The notes under the pieces: generated by a model
Database searches by the model: none
The model's input: only the letters and a program-made list of their open reading frames with translations
Told to the model about the DNA's origin: nothing
Position numbers and translations under genes: made by a program
In this document: positions 53,917 through 60,597 of the stretch, one piece after another
How positions within the stretch are numbered: the stretch's first letter is position 1
Layout of the letters: each line of letters starts with the position of its first letter
Source: Gammaproteobacteria bacterium
GTDB lineage: Bacteria; Pseudomonadota; Gammaproteobacteria; Burkholderiales; Rhodocyclaceae
Length of the DNA: 60,597 nt
Reading direction: 5' to 3'
Assembly (NCBI GenBank): GCA_029289265.1
Contig: JARFTX010000017.1
Span: 1-60,597 of the forward strand

Positions 53917-56336
53917 GATGTGCTCTCCTTGACGATGCGGCCTTCGACCATCAGTTGCAGCGGCACGCCGGCCGGCCGCGCGCGCGCGACGAGCTTCCAG
54001 ACGCGCTCGGCGAGCGCCGGGTCGGCGGCCTCGCCGGGGTCGGGCAGGCACAGGCGGATGCGGATGCCGACCCGCGGCGCGTGCGGGCGTACCACCCACA
54101 GCCGCGCCGAGGGCGGGTAGGCGAAGGCGCTGTGGTCGAACTGGCCTTCGCCCTGGGGGTCGGCGAGAAAACCGGGGGCGTCGCGCAGATGCCCGGGTAC
54201 CGGCGCCTTCGGCGAGGGCGTCGGAAAGAGCTGCCCCTCCGTCGACCACCACGGGCGGCCCTGCGCCGGCGGCGCCGGGGCCTCGTCCATCTGCAGGTAG
54301 CGCCAAGTCTCGCCGGCGGCGCCCGACGGCGCCGGCAGCCAGGGCAGGGCGCCGGTCACGATGCGGGTCTCGTCGGGCTTGATGCGCAGGCGCAGCTCGC
54401 CGGGCGGCACCGTCGCGGCCGGCTCGAAGCGCGTGCCGTCCCAGGCGCCCAGCTCTGCGCGCACGGCCGGCGCGATCAGCACCGCCACAATCTCTGCGTC
54501 GGCCTGCGCGCGATCGGGCAGGTTGGCGTCGGCGAAGTGGCGCTGCGCCGCCGACCAGCGCTGCCAGCGCGTGGCCGCGCGATCGAAGCGCCAGTGCCCG
54601 CGCGGCTCGGTGCGCACGTCGTCCGGGTAGGCGGTGTCGGCGTGGCCGGCGGCGATCCAGGCCGCGGCGGCGAAATCGTGCTGGGCGAGATCGCGCCCGT
54701 CGTAGCGGAACAGCCCGTTTGCGGCGGCGATCCAGAGCAGGCCGCGGTCGTCCACCGTGAGCGCCGCGACCGCCGCGCCGACGAGATCCGGAAAGGCCTC
54801 GAGCCGGGTGGTGCCGTCCTCGGCCGCGTACCAGCGGGCGAGCCCGTCGGCGCTGCCGAACCACAGGCTGCCGTCCGGGCTTGCGGCGATCGCCGTGACC
54901 TCGGGCAGCGGGCTCGTGTTGCCGTCTGCGGGCGCATCCTCGACCCAGTCGGCGACATGCTCGCTCGCAGAGGCGCCCTCGTAGCGCCAGTAGCGGCCGG
55001 CGCGATGCAGATATAGCGCCTCCTCGGTCGCCAGCACCTCCTGCGCGCCGTCGCCGCACCATGCGCGCAGATCGACGCCGGCATGGCGATGGGCGAGCAC
55101 GCTGCCGTCGGCGGCGAGCACGTGCACGCCGTCGGCGCCGGCAGCGTGGAGCTTGTCTGCATGGACGGCGAGCACTCGCACCGCGCCGGTCACACCCGGC
55201 ACCGCGCCCCAGCGCAGCACGCCGTCGTCCGGCCACAGCCGGCAGCGGAAGAGGCCCGCGTCGGTGCCGAGCCAGGCCGAATCGCCGTGGCAGAGCAGGG
55301 CGTGGAAGGGGCCGGCCGGCGCGTCGGTCTCGATCGGCGAGAAGGCGCTGCCGTTGAAGCGCTGCGCGCGCCAGGTCTGCTGCGTGCGCTGGATCGCCCA
55401 CAGGCTGCCGTCCGGGCCGAACGACAGGCTCACGGCGCGGCCCGCGGCAAGCGCCGCGAGCTCGCTCCACGGACCGTTCGCCGACGGGTCGCGCGGCGCG
55501 TTGGCGGAGGTCGGCGCCGGCGAGCCGTGCAACCGGCCGTCGCGGACGAGCCAGGTGCGCCGGTCGGGTGCGAGGCGCAGGGCCTGGTCCGGGGCGAGCG
55601 TGCCGGTCCACGCGACGCCGATGGCGGCCGGGGTCGATCCGGGGGTGTAGCGCTCGATCATCGGGCGCTCGGTCGCCGCGCCGATCGCATCCGGTGCGGT
55701 GCCGACGAAGACGAACGCGGGCGTCGCGGCGGCGGTGAGCGGCCAGCGCGCGAGCGGACCGACGCGGTCGTCTTCCTCGACCGTCGGGGTCGAAACCAGC
55801 GCGTCGGTCGCCGCCAGCAGCGCGACCGGCTCCTCGATCGAGAAACGGCTGCGCCTTCGGGCCGGGTGTGCGGCCATGTCCTCGGGCAGCGCCGCGTCGA
55901 CCAGCCGGCGCAGCGCCGCCGGCGTGGCGAGCCCCAGGCGGTAGGCCTCGACGATGTCGGCGAGGCGCAGGCGGTACTCCTCGACGTTCTCGCGCAGGCT
56001 CGCCGGATCGTGCCAGGGCGGCAGATCGAGCAGCGCGCCGATGCGGGCGAGGTCGCGGATCCACGGATAGCGCTGCAGCTCGGCACGGTCGGCGGCATCG
56101 CGCACGTTGGGCGGCGGCAGGCGGCGCTCGCGCCGCTCGGCCTGGTAGTGCGCCGCCCAGATCGCCGCATCCGCGGTGTCGGCCCAGTGGGCGCGCAGCA
56201 CGTGCTGGATGTCGATCCCGGCACCGTCGAACGCGGCGCCGACCGCTTCGATCCATAGGACGAGCAGGGTGCGGTCGCCCGGCTGGGGGCGCCACAGCGT
56301 CGGCAGCAGGTCGACCAGCTTGTCGTAGGCGCTCAT
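53913..56336 (-). CDS. Tail protein I-like baseplate protein with inserted beta-propeller
   Basis: The 807-aa protein from ATG 56336 opens like phage tail protein I/baseplate wedge proteins (MSAYDKLVDLLPTLWRPQPGDRTLLVLWIEAVGAAFD, then a helical LRENVEEYRLRLADIVEAYRLG block to about 150). Residues about 300-555 contain repeated blades such as DGSLWAIQ, SAWLGTDAGLFRC, DGSLWFGSADGLARW and RGLLWIAAANGLFRYDG, the pattern of two-component-regulator (Reg_prop) beta-propellers. The remaining C-terminus is beta-rich. The start is coupled (ATGA) to a 39-codon frame after gene J. A propeller in a baseplate protein is unusual and may bind a receptor. Confidence 0.7.
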   Translation of the reverse strand: MSAYDKLVDLLPTLWRPQPGDRTLLVLWIEAVGAAFDGAGIDIQHVLRAHWADTADAAIWAAHYQAERRERRLPPPNVRDAADRAELQRYPWIRDLARIGALLDLPPWHDPASLRENVEEYRLRLADIVEAYRLGLATPAALRRLVDAALPEDMAAHPARRRSRFSIEEPVALLAATDALVSTPTVEEDDRVGPLARWPLTAAATPAFVFVGTAPDAIGAATERPMIERYTPGSTPAAIGVAWTGTLAPDQALRLAPDRRTWLVRDGRLHGSPAPTSANAPRDPSANGPWSELAALAAGRAVSLSFGPDGSLWAIQRTQQTWRAQRFNGSAFSPIETDAPAGPFHALLCHGDSAWLGTDAGLFRCRLWPDDGVLRWGAVPGVTGAVRVLAVHADKLHAAGADGVHVLAADGSVLAHRHAGVDLRAWCGDGAQEVLATEEALYLHRAGRYWRYEGASASEHVADWVEDAPADGNTSPLPEVTAIAASPDGSLWFGSADGLARWYAAEDGTTRLEAFPDLVGAAVAALTVDDRGLLWIAAANGLFRYDGRDLAQHDFAAAAWIAAGHADTAYPDDVRTEPRGHWRFDRAATRWQRWSAAQRHFADANLPDRAQADAEIVAVLIAPAVRAELGAWDGTRFEPAATVPPGELRLRIKPDETRIVTGALPWLPAPSGAAGETWRYLQMDEAPAPPAQGRPWWSTEGQLFPTPSPKAPVPGHLRDAPGFLADPQGEGQFDHSAFAYPPSARLWVVRPHAPRVGIRIRLCLPDPGEAADPALAERVWKLVARARPAGVPLQLMVEGRIVKESTS
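54672..55439 (-). other. Beta-propeller coding segment within the tail I-like gene
   Basis: This stretch encodes residues about 300-555 of the tail I-like protein. At least five blades are visible, each ending in a W/L-x-G/A-x-x-x-G-L-x-R/Y unit. It is marked separately because its boundaries look like a domain insertion. Confidence 0.55.
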
Positions 56337-56452
56337 GCGGGCCTCCCCGGCGAGCCGCTGCGAGCGCGCACGCCGCCCGGCGCGAACGTCCGGCGCGGGC
56401 AGGCCTCGGCCGGACCACGGCACGTCACGGAAGGACGAGGCGCGGCACTCAT
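56333..56452 (-). CDS. Possible 39-aa coupled small ORF between J and tail I genes
   Basis: The frame starts with an ATG overlapping the gene J stop (ATGA) and ends with a stop overlapping the next start (ATGA). The product is Arg/Pro/Gly-rich with two Cys and no recognisable fold. It may be a translated linker that passes ribosomes between the two genes, or a decayed reading frame. I cannot tell whether a stable peptide is made. Confidence 0.35.
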   Translation of the reverse strand: MSAAPRPSVTCRGPAEACPRRTFAPGGVRARSGSPGRPA

Positions 56453-58212
56453 GGCGTCTTCGGCTTCACTTCGACCGCGACGCGCGCAACCGACAGGCGC
56501 TCGTGTGCGGCGAGCTGGAACGGTGGCGCAGCGGCGGCATCGAGCACCTGGCTCACACCGTTGGGGCGGGTCAGCACCCACTGGGCCGAGTACTTGCCGA
56601 GGTCGGCGTCGGCCGCGGCCGGGGCGCCGGCGAACTGCTGGTCGAGCGTCGCCACAACCCAGCCGGCGTGGGGCAGCGGCAGCACGCGGCTGAGCCGGCC
56701 CCAGCCGAGGGTGCGCTTGGCGACGGCGGCCGCATCGGTCGAGTCGGCGAGCGCATTGACGGTCGCGACCGCCGCTTCGACCGCGGCGGAGAGCTTGGCC
56801 TCGTCGGGAATCGGCTCGCCGCGCGGGTAGCGCACGACCAGCGTGAGGCCGGTCGCGAGGGCCGGATCGACGATGCGCAGCTCGCCCAGCTCGGTCGGCT
56901 CGTCGGCGAGCGCGAGCCGCCCGGCGGCAGCGTCGAGCACGTCGGTCGTGCCGACGCGGGCGGCGGTGACGCGCGCATCCTCGACGCCGTCGACGCCCAT
57001 CGCGAGACCCAGCAGGCGCGTGAGGCTTCCGTCGCTGCGCACCGGCAGCGCCGCGAAGTAATCGGCGAAGCGCTTGCCGATCGTCTCCTGCGCCGCGCGC
57101 CGCTGGGCGTCGAGCAGACCATCCGCGGTGGCGATGCGCAGCTCGATCTCGACGCGCGCGGGCGCCGCACCGTCAATCAACTGCACGTCGACGCCGGCCG
57201 GGCGCGCCCGCTCGATCGCCTTTGCCACCCGCGCCCGGTGATCGGGGTCGAGCGTCCCGCCGAGCAGGGTCACGGTGACCGTGCCCGGCGCCGGCTCGTC
57301 GAGCTCGGCGCGCACGCCCTCGGCCGTGACCGCCGCCTCGATCGCGCCGAGCGTGGCGCGCTCCGAGCCGACCAGGAAGCGCTTGGCACGCGTGCGCAGC
57401 TCCTCGTCGGTCTCGTCGCGGTCGAGCCGGGTGGTCGCCGCCGGGTTGGTCACCGATTCGATGCCGGCGATCGGGCGCACCAGCAGCGTCAGGCTGTCGG
57501 CCGGCAGGCCGTCGTTGCTCGGGACGGTGTCGCGCGCCGGGACCTTGGCGGCGGTCTGGCCGTCGGCGAGCGTGAGGTCGGCGAGCGTCTCGTACTCGAT
57601 CGCCCCATCGGGCGTGGCCGCTCGCGTGCCGGCGAGGATCGCGATCCCGCCGCGCGCATTCTTCGCGCGCACGAAGCGCAACTCGGTGCTGTTGCGTCCG
57701 GCGCGCAGGCGCTCGATGCCGAGCAGGCCCACGACGTGGTCGAGCGCGCCCCCGCTCGCGGTGTCGATGAAGCCGCTGCGGTAGACCACCTCCATCTGTG
57801 CGTAGAGCCCGGCCGTCTCCAGCGCCACCGCCTCGAGCAGGGTGCGCACCACCGAGCCGGGGTGGAGGTCGTTCAAATGGGCTTCGCGCTGCTTGGGCAG
57901 GTAGTGCACCTCGAAGGCCGTGCCCTCGTCGGGGCGCGCGCCCGTGGCGAGCCACTCGAGCTGTGCGCCGTCGGTCGAGAGCCGGTAGTCCGCGTCCGCC
58001 TCGAAGCGGTGCGTCTCGCCGTTGCGCGCGCCCCACACGGCGGTCACGCGTGCGACCGGGGCGCGTTCGAGCGGATGACGGAACGGCTCGCGGGCGGCAT
58101 TCGGCGGCGGGTAGGGGTGCGCCTCGGCGCTCACGCCGCCGAGCAGGCGGTTGAGCAGGCTTTCGGCGACTTCGGGGTAGGTCTTGCGGCGAAAGGACAT
58201 GGTCGCACTCAC
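56449..58212 (-). CDS. Baseplate J-like protein
   Basis: The 587-aa protein belongs to the phage P2 gpJ/T4 gp6-like baseplate wedge group, also found in contractile injection systems. The N-terminus (SFRRKTYPEVAESLLNRLLGG) and HPGSVVRTLLEAVALETAGLYAQMEVVYRSGFIDTASGGALDHVVGLLGIER are the characteristic block, followed by RDETDEELRTRAKRFLVGSERATLGAIEAAVTA. It starts at GTG 58212, overlapping the gp25 stop, or ATG 58200. It builds the ring that holds the sheath start site. Confidence 0.85.
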   Translation of the reverse strand: MSATMSFRRKTYPEVAESLLNRLLGGVSAEAHPYPPPNAAREPFRHPLERAPVARVTAVWGARNGETHRFEADADYRLSTDGAQLEWLATGARPDEGTAFEVHYLPKQREAHLNDLHPGSVVRTLLEAVALETAGLYAQMEVVYRSGFIDTASGGALDHVVGLLGIERLRAGRNSTELRFVRAKNARGGIAILAGTRAATPDGAIEYETLADLTLADGQTAAKVPARDTVPSNDGLPADSLTLLVRPIAGIESVTNPAATTRLDRDETDEELRTRAKRFLVGSERATLGAIEAAVTAEGVRAELDEPAPGTVTVTLLGGTLDPDHRARVAKAIERARPAGVDVQLIDGAAPARVEIELRIATADGLLDAQRRAAQETIGKRFADYFAALPVRSDGSLTRLLGLAMGVDGVEDARVTAARVGTTDVLDAAAGRLALADEPTELGELRIVDPALATGLTLVVRYPRGEPIPDEAKLSAAVEAAVATVNALADSTDAAAVAKRTLGWGRLSRVLPLPHAGWVVATLDQQFAGAPAAADADLGKYSAQWVLTRPNGVSQVLDAAAAPPFQLAAHERLSVARVAVEVKPKTP

Positions 58213-58673
58213 ACGGCAAGTTCGATCGAGAAGGGGCCGATCGTGACGAGATCGGTCGCAGCGGCGGGCTTCACGCGCAGCAGCACGTCCACGGTCCAGC
58301 GGCTGCCTGGCGAGGGCACGACCTCGAGCGCGGCGATCTTCTCGATGCGCGGCTCGAATTGCAGCGCTTCGAGGATGAACAGCCGCAGCAGGTTGCGCCG
58401 CGTCGCGTCGTTGTGTTGCCCGATGAGCTCGTGCACGCGCGAGCCGTATTCCGGGTGGCCGAGGCCCGCGAGCTCGCCGCGCGGCGTGAGCAGTCGCAGG
58501 ATCACCGCCTGGGCCAGGTTCTCCAGGCCGTCGCGGGCGGCAAAGTCGCGCTCGCGCTGCGACGCTCGCAGCGTCTCGTCGACGCGATACACGGGGCGCA
58601 GCTCACGGTGCGCGGCACGGATCGCGAGATCGCGCAGCAGATGCTCGGTGGGCGGTGGGCGGAAGCTCGGCAT
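58209..58673 (-). CDS. gp25/gpW-like baseplate protein
   Basis: The 154-aa protein has the gp25 lysozyme-like fold without catalytic residues. The block AQAVILRLLTPRGELAGLGHPEYGSRVHELIGQHNDATRRNLLRLFILEAL matches the family core, including a conserved Glu/Tyr-Gly motif that nucleates sheath polymerisation. It starts 5 nt after the PAAR stop and overlaps gene J. Normal length for contractile injection systems. Confidence 0.9.
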   Translation of the reverse strand: MPSFRPPPTEHLLRDLAIRAAHRELRPVYRVDETLRASQRERDFAARDGLENLAQAVILRLLTPRGELAGLGHPEYGSRVHELIGQHNDATRRNLLRLFILEALQFEPRIEKIAALEVVPSPGSRWTVDVLLRVKPAAATDLVTIGPFSIELAV

Positions 58674-58678
58674 CGTCG

Positions 58679-59071
58679 TCACCCGATCAGCACGGTGCCG
58701 GCCGCGACGACGGTGCCGGCGGGAAGGTCGGCCGGATCGTTGCAGGTCGTCGCCGGATCGCCCATGCGGGCGGCCCCCTTGCCGTTGATCAGCACGGTCG
58801 CCGAGCCCTGCAGGACGGTGGCGCGATTGGCGGGCGGCTTCTGGAACGGCCCCGCTGCGGGAATGTGCGACGGCGTGTTGGTCGCCGTCGAGCCCACGGT
58901 CGCGGCCGGCTTGCCCTCGATCTCGACGTCGCTCGACAGGTCGCCGTCGAGCACGCCCATGAACGGGCTCGGCAGCGGCACCGGCACCGGCCCGCCCGGC
59001 GTCGGCACCATCTGGATGTGGATGTCGACGGCGACCACGCGATCTCCCTGTTTGGCGGCGGGCAGGCTCAT
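58679..59071 (-). CDS. PAAR-repeat spike tip protein
   Basis: The 130-aa protein has two PAAR-like halves. The first covers AAKQGDRVVAVDIHIQMVPTPGGPVPVPLPSPFMG. The second is SATVLINGKGAARMGDPATTCNDP with DLPAGTVVAAGTVLIG. PAAR proteins form the metal-stabilised cone on the spike of contractile injection machines. Its ATG overlaps the stop of the membrane-protein gene by 4 bp. No extra effector domain is attached. Confidence 0.88.
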   Translation of the reverse strand: MSLPAAKQGDRVVAVDIHIQMVPTPGGPVPVPLPSPFMGVLDGDLSSDVEIEGKPAATVGSTATNTPSHIPAAGPFQKPPANRATVLQGSATVLINGKGAARMGDPATTCNDPADLPAGTVVAAGTVLIG

Positions 59072-59616
59072 GACTTGTCACCTCCCTTGAGCTGAAGTTC
59101 CACCTTTGGCGTCGCGCTGCGCAAGACTTCGCCCAGATGGGCACGCCGCAGCTCGGCCACGATCTTCAGAGCCTGTTCCGGCGTGACATCGCTGCGCTTC
59201 GCCAGGTCGAGAACCAGCTCGATATCCTCGAGCTGGCCAGCGCGGGTCGCATAGGCATGGGCGACGCCCCAAAAGCTGCGGCAAAGCGCCCACAAGCCGA
59301 GGAGCAGGCCGATCAGCAGCACGCCGGGCACGATCTGGCTCGCAGCGGCCGACCCCGCGCCCGCGCCCGCGCCCAAGGCAATGACGGCGAGAACAATCGA
59401 CGCGAACAGCGCAGCGGCACTCGCAATCGCCGCCGTCGCCCGCCACCACAAGGTCTTGGCCGACACATCGCGCAGGATCGAGCGAAGAAGGGGATTGGAG
59501 CTTTCCGCGTCCGTCCATAGGGCGTCGTCGTGCGCCAAGGCACGGCTCCACCACCAGCACAGCTTCCCGCCCAAGGTCTTGCGGGGGATGGCTTCAGGAT
59601 CGATCTGGTCGCTCAT
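59068..59616 (-). CDS. Two-TM membrane protein within the tail operon
   Basis: The 182-aa protein starts at ATG 59616, 8 nt after gpV. It has two hydrophobic segments (AAIASAAALFASIVLAVIALG and IVPGVLLIGLLLGLWALC) with a Gly/Ala-rich loop between. The C-terminal helical tail (DIELVLDLAKRSDVTPEQALKIVAELRRAHL) is soluble. Not recognised. Tail and extracellular injection particles do not usually carry transmembrane proteins, so it may anchor the particle, act in release or serve as immunity. Tightly coupled on both sides, hence probably a true operon member. Confidence 0.65.
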   Translation of the reverse strand: MSDQIDPEAIPRKTLGGKLCWWWSRALAHDDALWTDAESSNPLLRSILRDVSAKTLWWRATAAIASAAALFASIVLAVIALGAGAGAGSAAASQIVPGVLLIGLLLGLWALCRSFWGVAHAYATRAGQLEDIELVLDLAKRSDVTPEQALKIVAELRRAHLGEVLRSATPKVELQLKGGDKS

Positions 59617-59624
59617 GGCCGCCC

Positions 59625-60263
59625 TCAATTGATCTTCACCAGTGCGCCCTTGAGCACGAGCTGGCCGCCGGCTTCGACCTCGGCGTTGCCGCCGGCCTTG
59701 AGCTTGAGGTTGCCGCTTGCCTCGAGCGCGAGGTCGGCGCCGGCGTCGATCTTGATGGCGCCTCCGCCGTCGATCTTGAGCGTCGTGCCGGACACGGTGA
59801 GCGACACGACCGGGTCGTCGTCCTGCACCTCGAGGCGGAACTTGTCGCCCTTGAGGCTCACCGTGAAGCCGAGCGGCGAGGACTGGCGGATCTCGACGCG
59901 CAGGCCGCCGTCCTTCGCGTCCGGGCCGGAGGGCAGTTGCAGCACCCAGTCGTTCTCGGTGTTGTCGGGCGGGCGGTCGTCGCCGTTGTAGAGGGTGCCG
60001 ATCACCACCGGACGGTTCAGGTCGCCGCCCATGAACTGCACCAGCACCAGGTCGCCGACCTCCGGCAGGCTGGCGTAGCCCTTGCGCGGCGTGAGCACCG
60101 GCACGTGGCGCAGCACGAGCTCGGTTGCGTGCAGCACGACGTCGGCGTCGTAGTTGCCGGGGTCGGTCGGATAGACCGCCTGCACCGTGCCCATCTCGGC
60201 GAAGCGGCGCGCGCGCAGCTCCTGGCGGATCAGCTTCTGGAGGGTGTCGTAGAGCTCGCTCAC
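59625..60263 (-). CDS. gpV/gp5-like spike protein with OB domain and beta-helix
   Basis: The 212-aa protein begins MSELYDTLQKLIRQELRARRF. An OB-fold segment follows (LPEVGDLVLVQFMGGDLNRPVVIGTLYNGDDRPP), the hallmark of gp5/VgrG-type spike cores. The C-terminal region is a repetitive beta-helix (GGAIKIDAGADLALEASGNLKLKAGGNAEVEAGGQLVLKGALVKIN). Trimeric spikes of this kind receive the PAAR tip. It starts with GTG 60263, behind GGAGG about 12 nt away. It resembles Afp8/Pvc8-associated or P2 gpV. Confidence 0.88.
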   Translation of the reverse strand: MSELYDTLQKLIRQELRARRFAEMGTVQAVYPTDPGNYDADVVLHATELVLRHVPVLTPRKGYASLPEVGDLVLVQFMGGDLNRPVVIGTLYNGDDRPPDNTENDWVLQLPSGPDAKDGGLRVEIRQSSPLGFTVSLKGDKFRLEVQDDDPVVSLTVSGTTLKIDGGGAIKIDAGADLALEASGNLKLKAGGNAEVEAGGQLVLKGALVKIN

Positions 60264-60387
60264 CGGCCGGCCCTCCGATCGTCGCGGGGCAGGGACTCGC
60301 GGCGGCGCTCGACAATGCGGCGGGCCGGGCTCACCGGACTACCCCCCTCACCCTGGAGGCCAGGGTGTCGCGATGGGGCGGGGTCAT
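60260..60387 (-). other. Chain of two tiny stop-start-coupled frames before gpV
   Basis: A frame of 18 codons (60387-60331, MTPPHRDTLASRVRGVVR) ends in a TGA that overlaps a GTG start of a 24-codon frame (60334-60260). That frame in turn ends in a TGA overlapping the gpV GTG. A perfect 7-bp palindrome ACCCTGG/CCAGGGT (60350-60366) lies inside. It may be a decayed gene or a coupling leader; coding is unproven. Confidence 0.25.
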
Positions 60388-60401
60388 CCAGCGGGCTGGA
60401 C

Positions 60402-60597
60402 TCACGGCGCCACCCCCGTGATCTCGGTCGTATAGCCCCGTCCGGCGGCGAAGCGGTGGCGCACGTCGAGCACCGCCCACTGGCCGTCGCCGTAGCCGCC
60501 CGGGCAGCGCCTCACCTCGTCCTCGGCGGCGATGTCGCGCGCCGGCGCGCCCTGCTCGTGCACCCGCACCTCCTCGGCGAGCCGCGCCGCGCCGGAG
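60402..60597 (-). CDS. Phage late control gene D/VgrG-like protein, C-terminal end
   Basis: Partial, continuing beyond the window. The visible 64 C-terminal residues end DGQWAVLDVRHRFAAGRGYTTEITGVAP, matching the end of gpD/gp27-like hub proteins (VRHRF...GYTTEI). This hub sits above the spike in P2-like tails and in contractile injection systems. It is the first visible gene of the leftward operon; sheath, tube and ATPase genes would be expected further on. Confidence 0.75.
   Translation of the reverse strand, partial: SGAARLAEEVRVHEQGAPARDIAAEDEVRRCPGGYGDGQWAVLDVRHRFAAGRGYTTEITGVAP

Noticed and set aside
48799-60597. A type VI secretion system
   Set aside because: No TssJ/L/M membrane complex, TssB/C or ClpV-like genes are visible. 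gpV, J and tail I-like genes fit phage-tail or extracellular injection particles better. Genes beyond the edge could change this.
1-60597. tRNA or rRNA genes
   Set aside because: No tRNA cloverleaf with a TTCRANNC loop or rRNA signature was recognised by eye; a dedicated search was not possible.

Overview
The window looks like chromosomal DNA from a high-GC betaproteobacterium, most likely of the Rhodocyclales type (Azoarcus/Thauera/Aromatoleum-like). That assignment is inferred from the protein sequences, the strong GC codon bias and the gene order map-glnD / rpsB-tsf-pyrH-frr-uppS-cdsA-dxr-rseP-bamA-skp-lpxD-fabZ-lpxA-lpxB-rnhB. No rRNA, tRNA or CRISPR array was seen.

Region 1 (1-14.7 kb) is a surface-polysaccharide locus. 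It holds a GT4-type glycosyltransferase cut by the window edge, a methyltransferase/P-loop fusion, a tandem GT2 enzyme, another GT4-like enzyme, a bacterial member of the sialyltransferase family GT29, and KpsC-like and KpsS-like beta-Kdo transferases. The KpsC/KpsS pair implies a capsule anchored through a Kdo linker. A complete RHH/ParE toxin-antitoxin pair and a small graveyard (XRE regulator, 5'-truncated Rpn-family nuclease, toxin-less Phd antitoxin) interrupt it, followed by a PagL-like outer-membrane barrel and a ParB-like protein.

Region 2 (14.8-18.9 kb) is a compact accessory module: an N-acetylmuramidase with a peptidoglycan-binding domain plus a 97-aa protein, convergent with an alpha/beta hydrolase and a trypsin-like protease. 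The protease carries an N-terminal region resembling the TRAFs-binding/TPR domain of the eukaryotic ASK kinases. It ends at a repeat of the class associated with RAYT transposases.

Region 3 (18.9-48.5 kb) is core genome. It contains glnD and map; the translation, isoprenoid, envelope and lipid A operon on the plus strand; a complete biotin operon bioA-F-H-C-D on the minus strand; and yaaA, an M14 carboxypeptidase, serB and aroG. It also contains a carbonic-anhydrase-like protein whose Cys/His/Cys pattern resembles the carboxysomal CsoSCA type. A 24-bp perfect inverted repeat sits between bioA and yaaA, and a cluster of RAYT-type repeats follows yaaA.

Region 4 (48.8-60.6 kb, leaving the window) is a leftward, tightly coupled operon for a contractile phage-tail-like or extracellular contractile injection system: gpD/VgrG-like end, gpV spike, two-TM protein, PAAR tip, gp25, baseplate J, a tail-I-like protein carrying a beta-propeller, and three large unrecognised structural proteins. 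Almost every junction is a 4-bp ATGA or GTGA overlap. Sheath, tube and ATPase genes are not visible and would have to lie beyond 60.6 kb. The least conventional parts of the window are this baseplate operon, the TRAFs-binding protease/hydrolase pair, the GT29 enzyme and the CsoSCA-like protein.
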